Part shown: positions 55,016 to 64,000 of the stretch, piece by piece
Layout: each line of letters begins with the position of its first letter
Numbering within the stretch: position 1 is the first letter of the stretch
NCBI GenBank assembly: GCA_024707365.1
Contig: JANPZV010000005.1
Span: forward strand, 992,001 to 1,056,000
Length of the DNA stretch: 64,000 nucleotides
From: Terricaulis sp.
GTDB taxonomy: Bacteria; Pseudomonadota; Alphaproteobacteria; Caulobacterales; Aquidulcibacteraceae
Reading direction: 5' to 3'
The notes under the pieces: generated by a model
Told to the model about the DNA's origin: nothing
Database searches by the model: none
Seen by the model: the letters and a program-made list of their open reading frames with translations, nothing else
Made by a program: the position numbers and the translations under genes

Positions 55016-56642
55016 ATGAGCAAGCCGGACGATTACAAAGCAGCGCCCACGCCCCAAGAGGCGGCTGAACTGCAACAGAAACTTTCAACCACGCCGAAAG
55101 AAAAGCACGGCGAGCGCCCGGTCACGCACATGACCACGAACGCCGGCGCCCCGGTTGCCGACAACCAGAACAGCTTGACCGCGGGGCCGCGCGGCCCGCT
55201 GCTGGCGCAGGATGTCTGGCTGCACGAGAAACTCGGCAATTTTGTGCGCGAGGTGATCCCCGAACGGCGCATGCACGCCAAGGGATCGGGCGCGTACGGC
55301 GTTTTCACGGTGACGCACGACATCACCCGATACACCCGGGCGAAGATTTTCAGCGAAATCGGCAAAAAGACAGAGATGTTCGCGCGCTTCACCACCGTCG
55401 CGGGCGAACGGGGCGCAGCCGACGCTGAGCGTGACATCCGCGGCTTCGCGCTGAAATTCTATACCGAAGAAGGCAATTGGGACATGGTCGGCAACAATAC
55501 GCCGGTGTTCTTCATTCGCGATCCGCGCAAGTTTCCCGATCTGAACAAGGCGGTCAAACGCGACCCACACACAAACCTGCGCTCGCCGCGCAACAATTTC
55601 GACTGGTGGTCCTTGGTGCCTGAATCGCTGATGCAGGTCACGGTCGTCATGAGCGATCGCGGCATACCGCGCAGCTATCGCCACATGCACGGCCATAGTT
55701 CGCACACCTACAGCTTCTGGAACAAGCAAGGCGAGCGGTTCTGGATCAAGATGCATTTCCTCACCCAGCAGGGGATCGAGGGGCTGACCGACGCGCAGGC
55801 TGAGGTGCTTGTCGGCAAGGATCGCGAAAGCCATCAGCGTGACCTGTTCGACGCGATTGAACGCGGCGACTTCCCGAAATGGAAGATGTTCGTGCAGGTG
55901 ATGCCGGAGGCCGACGCCGAAACCTACCGCATCCATCCGTTTGACCTGACGAAGGTTTGGCCAAAGAGCGATTATCCGCTGATCGAGGTTGGCGAGTTCG
56001 AGTTGAACAAGAACCCGGAAAACTTCTTCGCCGATGTCGAGCAAGTCGCGTTCGCGCCCAGCAATCTGGTGCCCGGCATCGGCGCCTCGCCCGACCGCAT
56101 GCTGCAATCTCGGCTGTTCAACTACGCCGATGCGCAGCGCTATCGGCTGGGCACCAACTTCCACCAGATTCCGGTGAACAAGGCGCGCTGCCCGGTGCAT
56201 AGCAATCACCGCGACGGCATCGGCCGGGTTGACGGCAATTACGGCTCCCTGCCGCATTACGAGCCCAACAGCTACGGCCAATGGCAGGAGCAGCCGGAGT
56301 TTCGCGAGCCGCCGCTCAAGATTCGCGGCGACGCCGATTACTGGAATTTTCGCGAGGACGACGCCGATTATTTCAGCCAGCCGGCCGCATTCTTTCGCTC
56401 GATGAACGATGCGCAAAAGCAGCGCCTGTTCGACAATACCGCGCGTGCGCTGGGCGATGCGCCCGATTTCATCAAGCAACGCCATGTCGATAATTGTACG
56501 AAAGCCGATCCCGCTTACGGCGCGGGCGTCGCGGCGTCGCTGAAGGCGGTCGCGGCGAAAAAAGGGCGGCTTGTTCGACCCGCCGCAGGTGGAGCCGGAT
56601 TTCCCGAAGGATGCGCCGGGCGCGGACGATATCGAGCTGTGA
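55016..56642 (+). CDS. Monofunctional heme catalase (one frameshift)
   Basis: Clade-type small-subunit catalase of about 541 residues that breaks down H2O2. The catalytic His is in [14 protein letters not shown], the Asn in [18 protein letters not shown], and the heme-ligand Tyr in [17 protein letters not shown]. Also [17 protein letters not shown] and [17 protein letters not shown]. The frame breaks at A6G3 (56558-56566); removing one base gives [18 protein letters not shown] and a stop at 56642. ATG 55016 (MSKPDDYK) is preferred. A 12-bp stem-loop follows 8 bp after the stop. Confidence 0.95.
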
Positions 56643-56649
56643 GCTGAGT

Positions 56650-56680
56650 CAGCATGGGGCGGCCCAAACGCCCCATGCTG
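56650..56680. terminator. Stem-loop between convergent catalase and hydrolase genes
   Basis: CAGCATGGGGCG and CGCCCCATGCTG form a perfect 12-bp stem with a 7-base loop (GCCCAAA). It is followed on + by GCCTTTGCC, a poor T-tract. Its place between convergent genes suggests a bidirectional terminator. Confidence 0.65.
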
Positions 56681-56754
56681 GCCTTTGCCGACACCGTTGC
56701 CGCCGACCCCGTCGCACGACGGCGAGCGCAGGCGCGCGCACCGCTGCAAGTGGA

Positions 56755-57534
56755 TCAGTTGCGCGTCGCCGCCGCGGCCTCCGCCCATTGGAGCGCGAGA
56801 TCCGCGACCTCTTCCCAGCCAGTATCAAGCGCTGTCCAGTGCGAGCGGTCGAACTCGCGATACTCCGTGCGCGAGGGCGCCTTGCGTTGTTGGCGGAAGA
56901 TGGCGCGCGTCATGCTGGCGTCGGCGATGAGATCCTTGGTTCCGCCGACGAGCAGCAAGGGTGCGCGATCTGGGTTCTTCCAATTGATGCGCATCGGATT
57001 GATCACGCCGTCCCAATAGACCTTTCCGGGCGTGGGAACGATGTAGCGATCATAGAGCGCATCGGCTTGATCATCCGCCACGGTTTGCGCGAAGCGCGTG
57101 CGGAAGAATTTGCGGCTCATGGTTTCTACCTTGCCGCCGCTGAAGGGATCGCTGAACACCGGCAACGCCGAGACGATCGCTTCCGGCCCAAGCCCCACGC
57201 CCGGCGTCGGCGCCGGATCGATGGCGACGCCCGCCACGCCCAGCCCGCGATCAAGCAAATGCTGCACCAACACCCCGCCCAGCGAATGGCCGATCAGGAT
57301 CGGCTTTTCCGGCAGCGCGCGAATGATGCGCTCATAATGATCCACGATCGCGCGTTGGCCAATCTTGGCCAGCTTGGGATCGGGATTGGCGCGCAGCGCT
57401 TCGGGCGCGCGATCATCCAATGGCCAATCGGGTGTCAGCACCGTGTAGCCCTTGGCCTCGTAGCGGGCCTTCCAATTTTCCCAGGAGCGGCTGTTGAGCC
57501 AGGCGCCGTGGATGAGAACGATGGTGTTGGTCAT
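56755..57534 (-). CDS. Alpha/beta hydrolase
   Basis: Protein of 259 residues with an alpha/beta-hydrolase fold: oxyanion HGAW in IVLIHGAWLNSRSW, nucleophile elbow GHSLGGVL, acid in LLVGGTKDLIAD and catalytic His in REFDRSHWTALD. No signal peptide, so cytosolic. Similar proteins are annotated as carboxylesterases or lipases; the substrate is unknown. It lies 35 bp after the other hydrolase on the same strand, so they form a two-gene operon divergent from a GlxA-type regulator. Confidence 0.87.
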   Translation of the reverse strand: MTNTIVLIHGAWLNSRSWENWKARYEAKGYTVLTPDWPLDDRAPEALRANPDPKLAKIGQRAIVDHYERIIRALPEKPILIGHSLGGVLVQHLLDRGLGVAGVAIDPAPTPGVGLGPEAIVSALPVFSDPFSGGKVETMSRKFFRTRFAQTVADDQADALYDRYIVPTPGKVYWDGVINPMRINWKNPDRAPLLLVGGTKDLIADASMTRAIFRQQRKAPSRTEYREFDRSHWTALDTGWEEVADLALQWAEAAAATRN

Positions 57535-57569
57535 GGCGAAATCTCTTTGCGTTTGAGGTTGCGGATTGC

Positions 57570-58397
57570 TCAGCCGTGGATGAAGGCGAGCAGGTCTGTG
57601 TTGAAGCGGTCTTGCTGGGTTTGCGTGAGGCCGTGATCGGCGCCCGCGTAAATCTTCAGCACCGCGTCCTTGACGATCTTCACGGTTTCGAGCGCCGAGG
57701 CGCCGATCGGCACGATCTGATCATCATCGCCATGCAGCACGAGCGTGGGGCGGTCGAACTTGGCGAGATCGGCGTGGAAGTCGCTTTCGGAAAAGGCGCG
57801 GATCGAGTCGAGCTGACCTTTGAGGCCGCCCATCATGCCTTGGCGCCAGAATTCCTCGCGGACGCCTTCGGAGATTTTCGCGCCGTCGCGGTTGTAGCCG
57901 TAGAAGGGGATGGTCAGGTCTTTGAAGAATTGGCTGCGATTGTCGAACGTGCCTTTGCGGATGCCGTCGAACACCTCGAGCGGCAGCCCGCCCGGATTGG
58001 CTTCGGTTTTCAGCATCAGCGGCGGCACCGCCCCGATCAGCGCGATCTTGGCCACCCGCGCCGTGCCGTGGCGGCCGATATAGCGGGTGACCTCCCCGCC
58101 GCCGGTGGAATGGCCCACAAGGATCGCGTTCCTCAGATCAAGCGCTTCGATCAGCTCGGCGAGATCGTCGGCGTATTGATCCATGTTGTTGTTGGCCCAG
58201 ACTTGATCTGAGCGGCCATGGCTGCGGCGGTCATGCGCGATGGCGCGAAAGCCCTGATTGGCGAAGAACACCATTTGCCCGTCCCAGGCGTCGGCCGAGA
58301 GCGGCCAGCCGTGGGAGAAGACGATCGGTTGGCCGTCCTTGGGCCCCCAATCCTTGTAGAAGATGTGCGTGCCGTCCTTGGTGGTGATCGTGCTCAT
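57570..58397 (-). CDS. Alpha/beta hydrolase of the non-heme chloroperoxidase type
   Basis: Protein of 275 residues: [38 protein letters not shown], nucleophile [18 protein letters not shown], acid in [12 protein letters not shown] and His in [16 protein letters not shown]. These match cofactor-free haloperoxidases/arylesterases. ATG 58397 has AGGAGAT upstream; the longer open frame reaching 58598 has no homology. First gene of the operon with the second hydrolase. The GlxA-type regulator is divergent, 129 bp away, and may control it. Confidence 0.92.
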   Translation of the reverse strand: MSTITTKDGTHIFYKDWGPKDGQPIVFSHGWPLSADAWDGQMVFFANQGFRAIAHDRRSHGRSDQVWANNNMDQYADDLAELIEALDLRNAILVGHSTGGGEVTRYIGRHGTARVAKIALIGAVPPLMLKTEANPGGLPLEVFDGIRKGTFDNRSQFFKDLTIPFYGYNRDGAKISEGVREEFWRQGMMGGLKGQLDSIRAFSESDFHADLAKFDRPTLVLHGDDDQIVPIGASALETVKIVKDAVLKIYAGADHGLTQTQQDRFNTDLLAFIHG

Positions 58398-58526
58398 TTC
58401 GGTATCTCCTAGCTGAATGCCCGGGGCGTTCGCGCCCGGTGTCTTTGGGATATCGAAAGCTCGCGCTATGCAGGATCGGCGGTTCCGACATAAGCCGCGC
58501 CAAAACTGACAAACGGGGTTCGGGCG

Positions 58527-59513
58527 ATGAAAACGCCGCCGCCTAAGGCTGAAATAGGCCTCATGCTCTACGCCAATTGCCAGATGGCGATGGTGCACGG
58601 CATGGTCGATCTGTTTGAAATCGCGTCACGATTTTCGGTGCGGAAGGGCGGCGCGCCGGTGCGGGCGAGCCAATGGCGGCTCGGCGCCGACGGCGATTTC
58701 GCGCGCGTGTTCGACACCCACTCAGGCCAAGGCGGCCAGCCCAGCTTCGTGATCGTGCCGGGCCGGCTCACAGGCCCGCCGGACGCGGAGGAGGCCGCGC
58801 CTTGCGCGCGCTGGCTGCTCAACCGCCACGCCCAGGGCGCAACGGTTGCCTCCACTTGCGGCGGCGCGTTCTTGCTTGCCGCGACTGGCCTGCTATCGGG
58901 TCGCCCCGCAACGACGCATTGGAGCTTCGGCGAAGAATTGCGCGCGCGCTTTCCTGACGTGCGCGTCGATACCGATAAGATCGTGATCGAGGATGGCGAC
59001 ATCATCACCGCGGGCGGCCTCATGGCCTGGACCGATCTTGGCCTGCGCATCGTCGATCGCTTGCTCGGGCCGAGCGTGATGATCGAAACCAGCAAGTTTC
59101 TGCTGATCGATCCATCGGGCCGCGAACAGCGGCACTATTCCAGCTTCTCGCCGAAGCTGACGCACGGCGATGAAACCATCCTCAAAGTGCAGCACTGGCT
59201 GCAAACCAAGGCAGGCAAGCCGGTGAGCGTGGCTGATATGGCCGCGCATGCGGGGCTGGAGGAGCGCACGTTCCTGCGCCGCTTCAAAGCGTCAACCGGG
59301 CATCGGCCGGTCGAATACGTGCAGCATTTGCGCATCGGCAAAGCACGCGAATTGTTGGAGTTCACCAAGCGGCCGGTGGATCAAATCGCCTGGGCCGTTG
59401 GTTATGAAGATGCCGGCGCCTTCCGCAAACTTTTCCAGCGTATCATGGGCCTCACGCCCGGCGAGTATCGCCAGCGCTTCTCCAGCGGCGCGGAATTGGC
59501 GGCGGTTGCGTAG
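58527..59513 (+). CDS. GlxA-family AraC-type regulator with DJ-1/PfpI domain
   Basis: Protein of 328 residues. The N-terminal DJ-1/PfpI domain (residues about 10-190) has [20 protein letters not shown] with the nucleophile-elbow Cys and TTHW. The C-terminal AraC HTH pair (about 225-320) has [20 protein letters not shown] and [20 protein letters not shown]. GlxA-type regulators respond to small molecules or oxidative signals. It is divergent from the two-hydrolase operon, the usual arrangement for control of neighbours. No close operator could be identified. Confidence 0.92.
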   Translation: MKTPPPKAEIGLMLYANCQMAMVHGMVDLFEIASRFSVRKGGAPVRASQWRLGADGDFARVFDTHSGQGGQPSFVIVPGRLTGPPDAEEAAPCARWLLNRHAQGATVASTCGGAFLLAATGLLSGRPATTHWSFGEELRARFPDVRVDTDKIVIEDGDIITAGGLMAWTDLGLRIVDRLLGPSVMIETSKFLLIDPSGREQRHYSSFSPKLTHGDETILKVQHWLQTKAGKPVSVADMAAHAGLEERTFLRRFKASTGHRPVEYVQHLRIGKARELLEFTKRPVDQIAWAVGYEDAGAFRKLFQRIMGLTPGEYRQRFSSGAELAAVA

Positions 59514-59643
59514 CCAATGTCCGCTCTCACGCGCGGGCCGGGTAAGGCAGGATCACGGCAGATACGGCGCTCGACATCCCAGGCTTTCGTCTATTGGATT
59601 TATGCGACCTGATCGTCTCCGCCTTCTCCGCGCAGCCTTGCGT

Positions 59644-59668
59644 GGAACGCGCTCAAGGCTGCTGCGTT
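59644..59668 (+). promoter_or_regulatory. EcfG-type general stress promoter of the Cys-rich protein gene
   Basis: GGAAC, 16-base spacer, CGTT: an exact match to the EcfG consensus. The -10 element ends 35 bp before the ATG at 59703, the same geometry as for the entericidin gene. Confidence 0.8.
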
Positions 59669-59702
59669 GGTTTGACATAGCGTGAGTTCGATGGGAGCCA
59701 TC

Positions 59703-59936
59703 ATGGCCCGCTGTGACCAATGCGGAAACGATTACGACAAGGCTTTCACGCTACAGCGTGGCGATGAAGCTTGGACGTTTGATTCATTTGAGTGCGCGAT
59801 TGCGAAGATTGCGCCCCGCTGCGGCCATTGCGGCTGCGCCATTATCGGCCATGGCGTCGAAACAAAGGGTAAGATGTTCTGCTGCGCCCATTGCGGCGAA
59901 CAAGCCGGTGAGGGCGGATTTCAAGATCGCGTTTAG
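59703..59936 (+). CDS. Small Cys-rich (metallothionein-like) protein
   Basis: Protein of 77 residues with nine Cys and several His: CDQCGNDYDKAF, FDSFECAIAKIAPRCGHCGC, GHGVE, FCCAHCGEQAG. The repeated Cys-X2-Cys pairs suggest a zinc ribbon or metal cluster. Proteins of this kind are often annotated as prokaryotic metallothionein, but the fold may be a zinc knuckle instead. It has its own EcfG promoter, so it is probably made under general stress. The ATG 59703 follows GGGAGCC. Confidence 0.78.
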   Translation: MARCDQCGNDYDKAFTLQRGDEAWTFDSFECAIAKIAPRCGHCGCAIIGHGVETKGKMFCCAHCGEQAGEGGFQDRV

Positions 59937-60003
59937 CCCGATCTGGCGCTTCCCGCTCGATGTGGCTTGGCCTCGCCGCGCATACGTAAAAAGCGGCGGC
60001 GAT

Positions 60004-60028
60004 GGAACAATTGATCTCCGTATGCATT
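60004..60028 (+). promoter_or_regulatory. EcfG-like promoter for otsB-GH15-otsA (one mismatch)
   Basis: GGAAC, 16-base spacer, CATT: one base from the consensus CGTT. The start would fall near 60035, so a downstream otsB start (GTG 60078 or ATG 60111) would be more natural than ATG 60036. Trehalose genes are known EcfG targets in other alphaproteobacteria. Confidence 0.5.
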
Positions 60029-60035
60029 CATAAAA

Positions 60036-60824
60036 ATGCTCGCAAACTTGCTATTCGGTCCGACAGAAATAGATATTGTGCTTGGTAAAAGTGCGCCGCC
60101 GCTGCTCAATATGGCGAACGATGCCCTCTTTGCGGATATCGATGGGACATTGGCGTCTATCGCCGATGATCCATCTGATGTTCAATTGGACGAGGCTGGC
60201 CGTGAGCTTCTGAAGGCGCTTGGCGCACGGGCCGGCGGCGCTGTTGCGCTCTTAACAGGGCGCACGCTTGAGGATGCGGATCGCATCACCGGCTCCTCTG
60301 TCGCGGCAATAGGCGCATTGCACGGGCTACAGATGCGCTCTGCGCGCGGCGTTGGCATCTCAACGGCGCCCACAGAATCGGTTCGCGCGGCGGCTGATGT
60401 GTTTGCAACGCACATTGGCGATGGCCGCCTGGCGGCGCGGCTCGAGGATAAAGGGGCGAGCGTGGCGCTGCACTATCGTCACGCGCCGGAGGCTGGCGCT
60501 TCAATCGATGCGTTCGCCACAGAGGTTGCGCGCGCTCATGAGCTGCGCGTTCAAAAAGGGAAGATGGTGATCGAGATATTGCCGCCGGGCCGGAACAAGG
60601 GGGACGCGCTGCGTACGTTCATGCGGGGCGCGCCATTTGCGGGGCGCACGCCCGTGATGGTGGGCGATGATCTCACCGATGAAAGCGCCTTTGCGGCGGC
60701 CAATGCGCTCGGTGGATTTTCTGTGCTCGTGGGGCCGCCTCGGCAAACGGCGGCGGGCTATGTGCTTGACGACGAAGACGCGGTTCGCGCTTGGCTGACG
60801 CGCGCACTGGACGCAGCGCAATGA
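60036..60824 (+). CDS. otsB: Trehalose-6-phosphate phosphatase
   Basis: HAD-family phosphatase that makes trehalose from trehalose 6-phosphate. It shows the nucleophile motif ALFADIDGTLASIADDP, VALLTGRTL, HGLQMR, the KGKMVIEILPPGRNKGDALR motif and VMVGDDLTDESAF. Up to 262 residues; the start may instead be GTG 60078 or ATG 60111 (directly before ANDALFADIDGT). It overlaps the GH15 gene by 4 bp (ATGA). The order otsB-GH15-otsA puts synthesis and a trehalase/glucoamylase-like enzyme in one operon. Confidence 0.92.
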   Translation: MLANLLFGPTEIDIVLGKSAPPLLNMANDALFADIDGTLASIADDPSDVQLDEAGRELLKALGARAGGAVALLTGRTLEDADRITGSSVAAIGALHGLQMRSARGVGISTAPTESVRAAADVFATHIGDGRLAARLEDKGASVALHYRHAPEAGASIDAFATEVARAHELRVQKGKMVIEILPPGRNKGDALRTFMRGAPFAGRTPVMVGDDLTDESAFAAANALGGFSVLVGPPRQTAAGYVLDDEDAVRAWLTRALDAAQ

Positions 60825-62605
60825 ACAGTTTGGATCTGGCTCCGATCGGCAATTGCGCAGTGAGCGCGCTGATTGACCGCGAGGGGCGCATGGCGTGGGC
60901 TTGCCTGCCGCGCGTGGATGGCGACCCAGTGTTTAGCGCGCTGCTGGGGGGAGAGGCGCCGGAGCTTGGGTTTTGGCAGATCGAGCTGGTCGGCGCCGTC
61001 AGCGCGGAGCAGCATTATGAACGCAACACGCCTATCCTTGTGACGCGTTTGACCGATGCGCACGGCGCGGCGATTGAGATCGTCGATTTCTGCCCGCGCT
61101 ACCCTCATCTCGGGCGCACATATCGGCCGACGGCCTTCGCGCGCATCGTGCGGCCGGTGAACGGCGCGCCGCGCATCCGTGTGCGCCTGCGGGCGGCGCG
61201 TGATTGGGGCAAGCAGCTGGCTGACCGCACGCGCGGCTCCAACCATATCCGCTATTTGCTGCCAGACGCGCCGATGCGGCTCAGCACCAGCGCCCCCGTT
61301 TCGTTTATTTGGGATGAGCAGATCTACCGGCTTGAGCAAGAACAAGGCTTCTTCTTCGGACCGGACGAGCCTTTCGCGCAGCAAATCAATCCGGCCCTGC
61401 GCGCAATGCACGAAAACACCAGAGCCTATTGGCGCCATTGGACTCGCACGCTCGCCACGCCGCTTGAGTGGCAGGCGGAGGTTATCCGCGCCGCCATCAC
61501 TCTAAAACTCTGCGTGCATGAGGAAACCGGCGCGATCGTCGCCGCACTGACGACATCGCTGCCTGAGGCGCCTTCGAGCGGGCGCAATTGGGATTATCGC
61601 TATTGCTGGCTGCGCGACGCGTATTACACGGTCCAGGCGCTAAACCGGCTGGGTGCGGTCGATATCCTTGAGGGTTATCTCACCTATCTCCGCAACATCC
61701 TGGATGCAACGCCAAGCGGGCGCATTCAACCGGTGTATGGCGTGGGGCTTGAGCCTGCCTTGCACGAACGCATCGTCGGCGATCACTTGCCGGGGTATCG
61801 CGGCATGGGGCCTGTGCGCGTGGGCAACCAGGCGCACGAGCATCATCAGCACGACGTATATGGCCAGATCATCCTGGCCAACACTCAGGCATTTTTCGAT
61901 CAGCGGCTGCTGCGCCCAGCGAGCGTGGAAGATTTCCAAGCGCTCGAAAGCGTAGGGGAGCGCGCGTATCAGGCATATCTGCAGCCGGATGCTGGCTTGT
62001 GGGAGTTTCGCACGCGCGCGGCGTCGCACACATATTCGGCGCTGATGTGCTGGGCGGGCTGCGATAAGCTGGAAAACGCAGCGCGGGTGCTCGGGCTTAC
62101 CGAGCGCGAAGCTTTGTGGGGCGCGCGTGCGCGTGAAATGCGTGGCGAAATCGAAAAGCGCGCCTGGAATGAGCAGCTCGGCCGCTTTGCCGCGACTTTG
62201 GGCGGCGGCGATATGGACGCGAGCTTGCTGCAATTGGTGGATGCGCGTTTTCTTGAGGCGGACGATCCGCGCTTTTTAGCAACGCTCGATGCGATGGAGC
62301 GCATGCTCCGCCGCGGCTCGCATGTCCTGCGCTACGCCACCGAAGATGATTTCGGCCTGCCAGAGACGGCGTTCAATTTCTGCACCTTCTGGTTCATCGA
62401 GGCGCTGCATCGCGTCGGTCGTGAAGAGGAAGCGCGGGCGCTGTTCTCGGAGATGCTGGCGCGCCGCACGCACGCGGGATTGCTGTCAGAGGATTGCGAT
62501 CCACTCAGCGGGGAGCCCTGGGGAAACTATCCGCAGACCTATTCCTTGGCGGGCATGATCAATTGCGCGGTTTTGCTGAGCAAGCCTTGGAGTGACGTGC
62601 GATGA
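60821..62605 (+). CDS. Glycoside hydrolase family 15 protein
   Basis: Protein of 594 residues of the GH15 (glucoamylase/trehalase-like) type: N-terminal domain starting LDLAPIGNCAVSALIDREGR, then an (alpha/alpha)6 barrel. Catalytic-region motifs are NWDYRYCWLRDAYYTVQAL and SEDCDPLSGEPWGNYPQTYS (general base Glu in the LLSEDCDP segment is replaced or shifted; the family has Glu/Asp there), with HEHHQHDVYGQ between. Bacterial GH15 proteins beside otsA/otsB include trehalases and glucoamylases; activity here is unknown. It overlaps both neighbours by 4 bp. Confidence 0.9.
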   Translation: MNSLDLAPIGNCAVSALIDREGRMAWACLPRVDGDPVFSALLGGEAPELGFWQIELVGAVSAEQHYERNTPILVTRLTDAHGAAIEIVDFCPRYPHLGRTYRPTAFARIVRPVNGAPRIRVRLRAARDWGKQLADRTRGSNHIRYLLPDAPMRLSTSAPVSFIWDEQIYRLEQEQGFFFGPDEPFAQQINPALRAMHENTRAYWRHWTRTLATPLEWQAEVIRAAITLKLCVHEETGAIVAALTTSLPEAPSSGRNWDYRYCWLRDAYYTVQALNRLGAVDILEGYLTYLRNILDATPSGRIQPVYGVGLEPALHERIVGDHLPGYRGMGPVRVGNQAHEHHQHDVYGQIILANTQAFFDQRLLRPASVEDFQALESVGERAYQAYLQPDAGLWEFRTRAASHTYSALMCWAGCDKLENAARVLGLTEREALWGARAREMRGEIEKRAWNEQLGRFAATLGGGDMDASLLQLVDARFLEADDPRFLATLDAMERMLRRGSHVLRYATEDDFGLPETAFNFCTFWFIEALHRVGREEEARALFSEMLARRTHAGLLSEDCDPLSGEPWGNYPQTYSLAGMINCAVLLSKPWSDVR

Positions 62606-64000
62606 GCCGCCTCGTCGTGGTGTCCAATCGCGTGTCGCTGCCTGAACCGGGCGGGGCGAGCCAAGGAGGGCTGGCGGTCGCCATCAACGCGGCGCTGCGC
62701 CAATATAGCGGGCTCTGGTTTGGCTGGAGCGGTCAGTCAACGCCGGAGTTTACAGGGCGCATATCCACGCGCAGCGCCGAAGGGGTAACGGCCGCGACCA
62801 TCGATCTCGAAGAACAAGATGTTCACGAGTATTATAATGGCTTCGCCAATCGCACGCTCTGGCCGCTCTTTCACTACCGCATCGATCTGACGGCTTTTGA
62901 GCGCGCGTACGGTTCCGGCTATGCGCGAGTGAATCGGCGCTTTGCGGAAACGCTGCGCCCGCTCATCGAGCGGGACGACATGATTTGGGTGCAGGATTAT
63001 CATCTCATCCCAATGGCGCGCGAGTTGCGCGAGCGGGGCGTGGAGAACGCGATCGGCTTCTTCCTGCATATCCCTTGGCCGGCCCGCGAAATTCTCGTCA
63101 CGCTGCCGCGGCATCAACAATTGGTGGAAGCGTTGTTTCATTACGACGTGGTGGGCTTCCAGACCCAGGAATGGCTCGACGCTTTCATCGCTTATGTGCG
63201 CTACGAGGCGGGTGGAGAGGTTCTGCCAGATGGCGGCCTGCGGGCGTTCGGCCGCACGTTGCGCGCCGTGGCGTTGCCGATCGGCCTCGACGCCGAAGAA
63301 TTCGCGACCATGGCCGCTTCAGCGCCCGCGGTGGAAAGTTTCGAGCGCATGCAGGAAAGCAAGATCGGGCGCAAAATGTTGCTGGGGGTTGACCGGCTCG
63401 ATTATTCCAAGGGCCTGGAAGAGCGGCTCATGGCGTTCGAGCGCTTCCTCGCCGATCATCCAGAGCACAAGCGCGAAGTGTTCATGCTTCAGATCTCGAC
63501 GCACACGCGTTCGGATGTGGAAGAATATCAGGATATCAGCGCGCGCCTTGATGCGCTCTCGGGGCGCATCAACGGCGCTTGCGCAGAAATGGACTGGATT
63601 CCGGTGCGCAATGTGCACCGCCCGCACGGGCGCGATGAGCTCGCCGGCATCTACCGCGCGGCCGATGTTTGCCTCGTGACGCCGCTGCGCGATGGAATGA
63701 ACCTTGTGGCCAAGGAGTTCGTTGCTTCGCAAGTGGAGGACGATCCCGGCGTGCTCATTCTCTCGCGCTTTGCCGGCGCCGCGAGCCAAATGAAGGAGGC
63801 GCTGATCGTCAACCCCTTCAGCCAGGAAGATGTCGCGGACGCGATCAATCGCGCGCTCAAGATGGACATCAGCGAGCGGCGCGCGCGCTGGCGCACGTTG
63901 CACGAGGGCGTGGCCAAGCACGACGTGGCCGCGTGGCGCAACGCATTTGTGATGTTGTTGGAGGGCGCTGGGCTAGAGCAACCTCCTGAAAAATCCAACA
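62602..64000 (+). CDS. otsA: Trehalose-6-phosphate synthase (cut by window end)
   Basis: GT20 enzyme that joins UDP-glucose to glucose 6-phosphate. At least 466 residues are in the window with no stop before 64000. Motifs: [94 protein letters not shown]. It is a true OtsA, distinct from the GgpS at 35766-37283. The ATG overlaps the GH15 stop (ATGA). Since OtsA is about 460-480 residues, only the last few are likely missing. Confidence 0.95.
   Translation, partial: MSRLVVVSNRVSLPEPGGASQGGLAVAINAALRQYSGLWFGWSGQSTPEFTGRISTRSAEGVTAATIDLEEQDVHEYYNGFANRTLWPLFHYRIDLTAFERAYGSGYARVNRRFAETLRPLIERDDMIWVQDYHLIPMARELRERGVENAIGFFLHIPWPAREILVTLPRHQQLVEALFHYDVVGFQTQEWLDAFIAYVRYEAGGEVLPDGGLRAFGRTLRAVALPIGLDAEEFATMAASAPAVESFERMQESKIGRKMLLGVDRLDYSKGLEERLMAFERFLADHPEHKREVFMLQISTHTRSDVEEYQDISARLDALSGRINGACAEMDWIPVRNVHRPHGRDELAGIYRAADVCLVTPLRDGMNLVAKEFVASQVEDDPGVLILSRFAGAASQMKEALIVNPFSQEDVADAINRALKMDISERRARWRTLHEGVAKHDVAAWRNAFVMLLEGAGLEQPPEKSN

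Noticed and set aside
1864..56642. Reading all frameshifted genes as pseudogenes
   Set aside because: Homology continues through each shift, lengths after one-base correction are normal, and the shifts favour homopolymers; sequencing or assembly error is more likely.
55085..56788. 567-codon open frame on the minus strand
   Set aside because: Antisense to catalase and without homology; the sense strand has all catalytic residues.
58440..58490. EcfG promoter before the alpha/beta hydrolase at 58397
   Set aside because: GGAAC is present, but the element 16 bases on is CGCG rather than CGTT, two mismatches.
1..64000. CRISPR array, rRNA, tRNA, insertion sequence or prophage
   Set aside because: No regularly spaced repeats, no cloverleaf-like or rRNA-like stretches, and no transposase, integrase or phage structural genes were seen.

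Overview
The window is GC-rich (roughly two-thirds G+C) bacterial chromosome. It most resembles an alphaproteobacterium of the Caulobacterales type. The strongest signs are the gene order fliF-fliG-fliH(flbE)-fliN-flbD-flhA, a sciP gene (the CtrA inhibitor) beside it, FlbD as the flagellar sigma-54 activator, divergent sigma-54 promoters between the hook operon and flgK, Caulobacter-style TonB receptors, and perfect EcfG-type general-stress promoters. No rRNA, tRNA, CRISPR array, insertion sequence or prophage was seen.

Layout. 1-16515 is a flagellar island: fliI (partial) and fliJ on +; flhG, flhA, flbD, fliN, fliH, fliG and fliF on -; sciP; the hook operon fliK-flgD-flgE on -; flgK-flgL on +. 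16555-21669 holds mnmA, a MarR repressor with its operator, and an overlapping set of PaaI thioesterase, thiolase, a secreted unknown and a DUF2332 protein. 21759-27460 holds a branched-chain keto-acid dehydrogenase operon with an aminotransferase, a divergent Lrp-type regulator, a copper chaperone and an entericidin-like lipoprotein. 27528-34656 holds a Phd-like/PAS fusion, TadE/TadG genes and a Csu-type chaperone-usher pilus set. 34996-37428 holds glucosylglycerol synthesis genes and a transporter remnant. 37443-42857 holds an alkaline phosphatase, a TonB receptor and a PLP enzyme. 42861-46562 is a nitric-oxide detoxification locus (norB, DUF1971, truncated hemoglobin, NsrR). 46632-50705 is a Pho box, TonB receptor and beta-propeller phytase. 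50706-59513 is redox and stress metabolism (DoxX, LysR, AhpD-like, SDR, catalase, two alpha/beta hydrolases, GlxA-type regulator). 59644-64000 is an EcfG-promoted Cys-rich protein followed by otsB-GH15-otsA.

How the parts work together. The flagellar block builds the MS ring, C ring, export gate, hook and hook-filament junction; FlbD-like sites sit at the hook/flgK promoters and at fliF. Three EcfG-like promoters tie the entericidin, the Cys-rich protein and the trehalose operon to general stress, and a second osmolyte pathway (glucosylglycerol) lies 25 kb away. Phosphate scavenging (TonB receptor plus phytase) has a four-repeat Pho box.

Major caveat: about 20 single-base frameshifts break 17 otherwise well-conserved genes, often in homopolymers or short GC repeats. 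I read these as sequencing or assembly indels rather than true decay. Broken genes are annotated over their full restored span, with the likely shift site given.
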